The notes under the pieces were generated by a model. That model saw only the letters and a list, made by a program, of their open reading frames with translations. It did no database searches and had not been told where the DNA came from. DNA of 64,000 bases, from positions 230,330-294,329 of the forward strand of contig JACEVL010000051.1 in the NCBI GenBank assembly GCA_020284085.1, given 5' to 3'. The position numbers and the translations under genes were made by a program. Below, one piece after another: positions 61,901-64,000 of the stretch. This stretch comes from Aporrectodea caliginosa (taxonomy: Eukaryota; Annelida; Clitellata; Crassiclitellata; Lumbricidae). Every line of letters begins with the position of its first letter. Position 1 is the stretch's first letter.

Positions 61901-64000
61901 GGCACTGGATTGCCAGCCTAGTTGACAGATTGTCATCTCCCATAGCTAGTTAGATAGCTTAGATGTCTTGCTGGTAGGTTTAATAGGAAACTTTAACTGT
62001 TTAGAAGGGACCCATTGAATACCCTCACAACACGTGTACATGAGCAGTCTAACCTTTTGACGCTAAATTTGGGTTAAACACAGCCTGGAAATGAGTTGCG
62101 AATGGAGATGGCTGGCAACATCATGTGTGGAAACATCATGTTTCAGAGAAGCTTACATCACTGATGACAATAATGCATTTAAATTGTCATGTGCAGCCGA
62201 ATATGAGGTTCTTGCGAGGGACAGTGCTTTTGAGTAGCTAATCTGAAGGTAAGGTCCATCCAAGGTGGCTACTAAGCGCAGGTATATGTTTAGTGTTGTG
62301 AACTAATGTTTTGCATATATAATGAGCACAGGTGTTCTTTAGGTTGATATATATATAATGTGTATTCGATTGTTAAGCGTTTTAGTCTTAGGCCTTAGTT
62401 GCGCTGTCGGCTCGTGGGCGCTTGGCCTAAAGTAGCCTAAACATTGGCTGACGGTAGATTGTTTTACACGTGCAGTTAGCGCGCAAAAACTTAGAAACTG
62501 CTGATGACAGTCAATTTGAACTATACAGTGTAGTACAGTTGTTGTAAGGCAAGAGTTGAGTTGTTGTTATTAAACTGTGTTTGAAGAAAGAAAGAAACAT
62601 TCAAAGAACTGTGTCAATTTAATTCTTAAACAGTTAGAAGACGTTGAGCAATTTATATGTAGAGATAAGGAAAGTTCTTGAGGTAGGTCACAACTAAGAA
62701 AGAAAAGAGTTGGTGACAAGTGTCCTTGGAATAAAGCGTATCTAGGAACTTTTGTGACACCAAACAAGATATCAGATGATCGTGCTCCACAGCATCTCTG
62801 CACAGCCTAGCTTGGAATGGCTGTGAATGAATGAATGGATTAATGAATTAACGAAACCTATACAGGATTTAACTTGATACCTTTTAACGATACCATAATG
62901 TAATATAACAGTTAGATTAGTCAGCTGTCAGGGAAAATTAGCCAAGAGTTGTTAGGACTGCCGAAAGAGTGGAAGCTTAAACTGGTATTGTATGTGTTTT
63001 AGATGTACGTAAAGCTCAAGATGCTGGTAACTTGGACGCTCTTCTGATGGCAGTGTCTCTGCATCATTTGCCTCCCAGTCACCGCAACCTTGGACAAGAT
63101 TTGGCTCCACAGACTGCTAAGATTCCACTTCAGTTGCCAAGACAACCATTGATGCATGAGGCTGAGCACTTCTCCTCTGCTTCATTTTTGCCCATGCAGC
63201 TTAGTAGCTCGCCCACCATCAGGGCAACTGGGAAATTGCCACTTACTACCCTGTCATGGTCTCTGCCTCAAGTAAACGATTCAAAGCCATGCGTGACAAT
63301 GCAAAGCGTGCTCAGACAAGAGATTCCAGGTCATCCAACGTATGACAAGCCGATGGAAACACTAGACGATTCCCATGGAAAGCACTTCAAGAAGAGATGT
63401 CACAGCACGAACTTCAAACAGTATAGAGGAAAGAAGACTGGAAACACAGCAGACTTTCCCAACCCCAGTACCACAAACGAAACCACAACTACTATGCCGA
63501 TTCTCAAGTCTCTGTTTAGCAAGAGAAATGACAATGCCAGTTTAGCACCAGTCGTTCAAGGTGATCAGCCAGAAGTTGATAAACACCCGACGCCACATCT
63601 GCCGACTATGCTGATTTCATCCGGCGGTCACTCACAGCTGACAACTGGAACAACTACAGTCAACCAGACATCAAATGTTGTCATTCCACAGTCGGAAATA
63701 TCCAGATACGTGAACGTATCGTGTCCGTCTGCTCCCTTGAAGAACCAGTTGCAAGGAGTGTCATGGCTTTCATTGCCTTTGTCGCTTCTGAGGAAAATGC
63801 AAATGCCACAGTCTGACACGTCATCAGCACCCGAACGCCAACTGTCAGAGTCTGACAAGTTGTTGTCACAAAGTGCACCAGTGTATATGAGTGTTTCAAA
63901 TCAAAGAACAGTTATGTCATCTCTGGCAAGCAGTGTCTCTCCATCGTCTGGCACGGTAGAACCTAGAGGTGACCTGCACAAGGCAGTGACTAAGTCCTCA
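41481..64000 (+). CDS. DOT1L: DOT1L homologue with degenerate methyltransferase core, partial
   Basis: DOT1L methylates histone H3 lysine 79. Exons: 41481-41549, 44515-44555, 45862-45939, 46185-46290 (3' end uncertain), 48193-48283, 50131-50225, 51180-51298, 51950-51998, 52701-52816, 54561-54853, 55251-55337, 56514-56605, 58064-58156, 59803-59940, 60279-61440, 63003-64000 and on. These give 1209 codons, in phase throughout. Alignment to human DOT1L is gapless (offset 36) over human 135-246: LTEDDVITEITSGPGSVVLQ opposite the SAM motif, then KWMEFYGKDYSEFRLYHEDL and TVIFLKDLNVG. Many ligand residues are changed (see findings). Coiled coils follow (about 380-540: SLDNIL, NQFIKFIEFMQTKEYRLQL, DCYEKYVQLKEKVKSLEAEV). 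A Ser/Thr-rich tail follows with GKRGRRKRAAPD, comparable to RRRGRRKRAS in human. The 3' end is outside the window. Confidence 0.9.
42468..43536 (+). mobile_element. hAT transposon with BED-finger ORF remnant
   Basis: 16-bp inverted termini CAGTGGTGGCCAACCT and AGGTTGGCCACCACTG are perfect. Flanking 8-bp duplications ATCTAGCC (42460-42467, 43537-43544) are exact. An ORF at 42839-43126 encodes KRKYEENIALLEFGVHW and a CHLCNH zinc-finger half, as at the N-terminus of ZBED5/SCAND3-type hAT transposases. The catalytic part is missing, so this is an internal-deletion copy. It lies in intron 1 of the DOT1L-like gene. Confidence 0.9.
43545..44055 (+). mobile_element. LINE RT N-terminal fragment
   Basis: One frame near 43910 reads LDLSAAFDTVDQDMPLHHL, the conserved RT motif A region of CR1/L2 elements. 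Upstream is HHTLPLLTDFHFFSNKIS. The fragment abuts the right duplication of the hAT element, so the hAT may have landed at the LINE's edge. Confidence 0.75.
44029..44515 (+). repeat. Direct duplication of DOT1L-like intron 1 / exon 2 acceptor region
   Basis: A block of about 95 bp (CCCTCAACTATTAGTATATC, then CTACACTGGCTGCAGTAGTC, then AATTTAATACTGTTAA) occurs at about 44022-44123 and again at about 44399-44502. The second copy runs into the true exon 2 acceptor (GCAG at 44511-44514). Between them an inverted LINE piece lies at about 44155-44250. Confidence 0.85.
44790..45360 (-). mobile_element. Decayed CR1/L2-like LINE 3' half
   Basis: Minus-strand frames contain SQLDYCNEILAGIPLTNCN (RT thumb), then MWNALPAVKDN and LKQKFKNSFVYKAC (C-terminus), in order but frameshifted. 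Confidence 0.75.
47100..47465 (+). mobile_element. 3' end of a CR1/L2-like LINE
   Basis: The frame includes DLLVPHTRTAMAQSQTCTST, then GPSLRNALSPST and FAFLKTYFLSRGL. The end is ACCCGCTTATAAATATTTTTA with an ATACAATAC tail. Confidence 0.75.
48610..49860. repeat. Dispersed repeat, copy 2, interrupted by a LINE
   Basis: It shares ordered words with 36740-37560 (AGCATTTTATCTCCTCTTTTC, GTGCAGAAATTGTTGCCAGA, GGCCATTTTGATTGGT). The LINE at 49085-49625 splits it. It has no ORF of its own and lies in intron 5 of the DOT1L-like gene. Confidence 0.55.
49085..49625 (+). mobile_element. 3' end of a CR1/L2-like LINE, intact frame
   Basis: 145 codons are open: RVLRSAARLIGRLPKYS, DVLHWLPVSQRISYRIA, CAPSYLRDLC, VVGPSIWNDLPLKL. 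The 3' end GGGGCGCTATATAAATGC is followed by an AATG tail (about 49603-49626). The undamaged frame suggests recent insertion. Confidence 0.88.
52490..52610 (+). mobile_element. tRNA-like SINE head
   Basis: GGCATGGTAGCTGATTGG has a good box A and GGGTTCGAGCC a good box B, at tRNA spacing. It then continues into AGCAAGTCCTTCACTGA, a body related to SINE family A. It ends about 90 bp before exon 9. Confidence 0.6.
52825..52935. repeat. ATT/TTA microsatellite
   Basis: About 110 bp of ATT repeats with T-runs start within 10 bp of the exon 9 donor (GT at 52817). Confidence 0.9.
53215..53720 (-). mobile_element. Decayed LINE with inserted exon copy
   Basis: The minus-strand frame SFSHLDYCNSVLSPFSHCY and a TTTATAAATATCAAGATTAC end show a CR1/L2-like LINE 3' half. 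A 44-bp copy of DOT1L-like exon 8 lies within it at 53546-53589. Confidence 0.65.
53546..53589 (+). repeat. Partial copy of DOT1L-like exon 8
   Basis: 44 bp match 51948-51991 with one mismatch, including the acceptor AG. After it the frame stays open to AATAG|GTAGAA, a possible donor at 53595. That would end in the phase required by exon 10. The upstream polypyrimidine tract is poor. Confidence 0.85.
55540..56260 (+). mobile_element. Decayed LINE RT N-terminal half
   Basis: Frames include KTPLAFKLLPISNVNFISN (RT fingers), LYLPMQSAFCKHH ('QSAYRxxHST' motif) and further broken pieces to about 56250. It lies in intron 11. Confidence 0.7.
56682..57482 (-). mobile_element. hAT transposon remnant with dimerisation domain
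   Basis: Termini CAGCGGTTTTCAAACT and AGTTTGAAAACCCCTG are near-perfect inverted repeats. The 8-bp duplication GTCTAAGT is exact on both sides (56674-56681, 57483-57490). On the minus strand an ORF (57011-57250) encodes FWLKRRAEYGLISDRALKCL and FSTSYLCETDFSAML, the C-terminal hAT dimerisation region of the ZBED5/SCAND3 type. The N-terminal and catalytic parts are deleted. Confidence 0.9.
58760..59037 (-). mobile_element. 3' end of a CR1/L2-like LINE
   Basis: The minus strand reads VRTAIAQSRAFACIGPLLWN then QLPSLV. The 3' end GGGGCGCTTTATAAATTTTG has an AATACAATACAATTAC tail at about 58755-58790. Confidence 0.8.
59038..59615 (+). mobile_element. LINE RT core, opposite orientation to its neighbour
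   Basis: Frames give IPRGSVLA, QYADDTQAL (motif with catalytic DD), then LIHALICTRLDFGDAIFAGL and AAACLVGVFPG. It joins the minus-strand LINE at about 59037 head-to-head. Confidence 0.75.
59315..59359. repeat. Perfect 20-bp hairpin inside a LINE
   Basis: Arms 59315-59334 and 59340-59359 are exact complements (starting AGATTCTAGTCTAGG), with the 5-base loop TTGGA. Confidence 0.95.
60279..61440 (+). other. Large DOT1L-like exon: coiled coil and basic tail
   Basis: This 1162-nt exon starts with the last coiled coil (DDLLGLNHKGLLRKAGDCYE), then a Ser/Pro/Asn-rich disordered stretch, then GKRGRRKRAAPDADDGK and FLGKRGK, a bipartite basic motif likely for nuclear import or DNA/ubiquitin contact. 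The donor is taken at 61440|61441 (AAAACAG|GT), because the resulting phase joins exactly to 63003 (D-VRKAQDAGNLDALL). If unspliced, a stop follows at about 61461. Confidence 0.85.
61460..63000. other. DOT1L-like intron 15, no gene seen
   Basis: AT-rich and without a protein-like ORF. No transposon with matching ends was found. It is the only long intron of this gene that looks free of LINE fragments. Confidence 0.5.

Overview
This is animal (metazoan) nuclear DNA. It holds intron-rich genes with GT-AG splice sites, no operons, and many non-LTR retrotransposons, tRNA-derived SINEs and hAT-type DNA transposons in introns and intergenic DNA. The encoded proteins are clearly animal but diverged from vertebrate sequences, so an invertebrate is likely. 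I cannot name the phylum. All protein comparisons are from memory, because no search could be run.

Three genes were rebuilt exon by exon. Reading phase is consistent at every junction except where stated. (1) An Ena/VASP actin-assembly protein on the + strand, 7703-24208: ten coding exons, 535 codons, with EVH1 domain, Q/P-rich linker, poly-proline run, G-actin and F-actin binding motifs, and C-terminal tetramerisation coiled coil. The first coding exon holds only 5 coding bases. (2) Translation initiation factor eIF3 subunit E (EIF3E/INT6) on the - strand, 40579 to 27514: 12 exons plus a proposed 14-nt microexon, about 447 residues. (3) A DOT1L homologue on the + strand from 41481 to beyond the window end: 16 exons, 1209 codons seen. 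It is head-to-head with EIF3E across a gap of about 0.9 kb that probably holds a bidirectional promoter. Ena/VASP and EIF3E are tail-to-tail.

The most interesting object is the DOT1L homologue. Its overall architecture is that of DOT1L: DOT1 fold, then coiled coils, then a long disordered tail with a GRRKRA basic motif. But most residues that bind S-adenosylmethionine or catalyse transfer in human DOT1L are replaced. It reads as a candidate pseudo-methyltransferase. A near-exact 44-bp copy of one of its exons, splice-acceptor AG included, lies 1.6 kb downstream.

Layout: 1-7.7 kb intergenic, with one orphan coding-like first exon at 888-993, LINE remnants and a composite inverted-repeat element; 7.7-24.2 kb Ena/VASP with transposons in its introns; 24.2-27.5 kb convergent intergenic DNA; 27.5-40.6 kb EIF3E, whose first intron carries a 1.65-kb fold-back element with a MITE nested inside; 40.6-41.5 kb shared promoter; 41.5-64 kb DOT1L-like gene with introns full of CR1/L2-like LINE pieces and two hAT elements that have intact 8-bp target duplications. 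The three host genes belong to unrelated processes (actin dynamics, translation initiation, chromatin). Their proximity implies no shared pathway.
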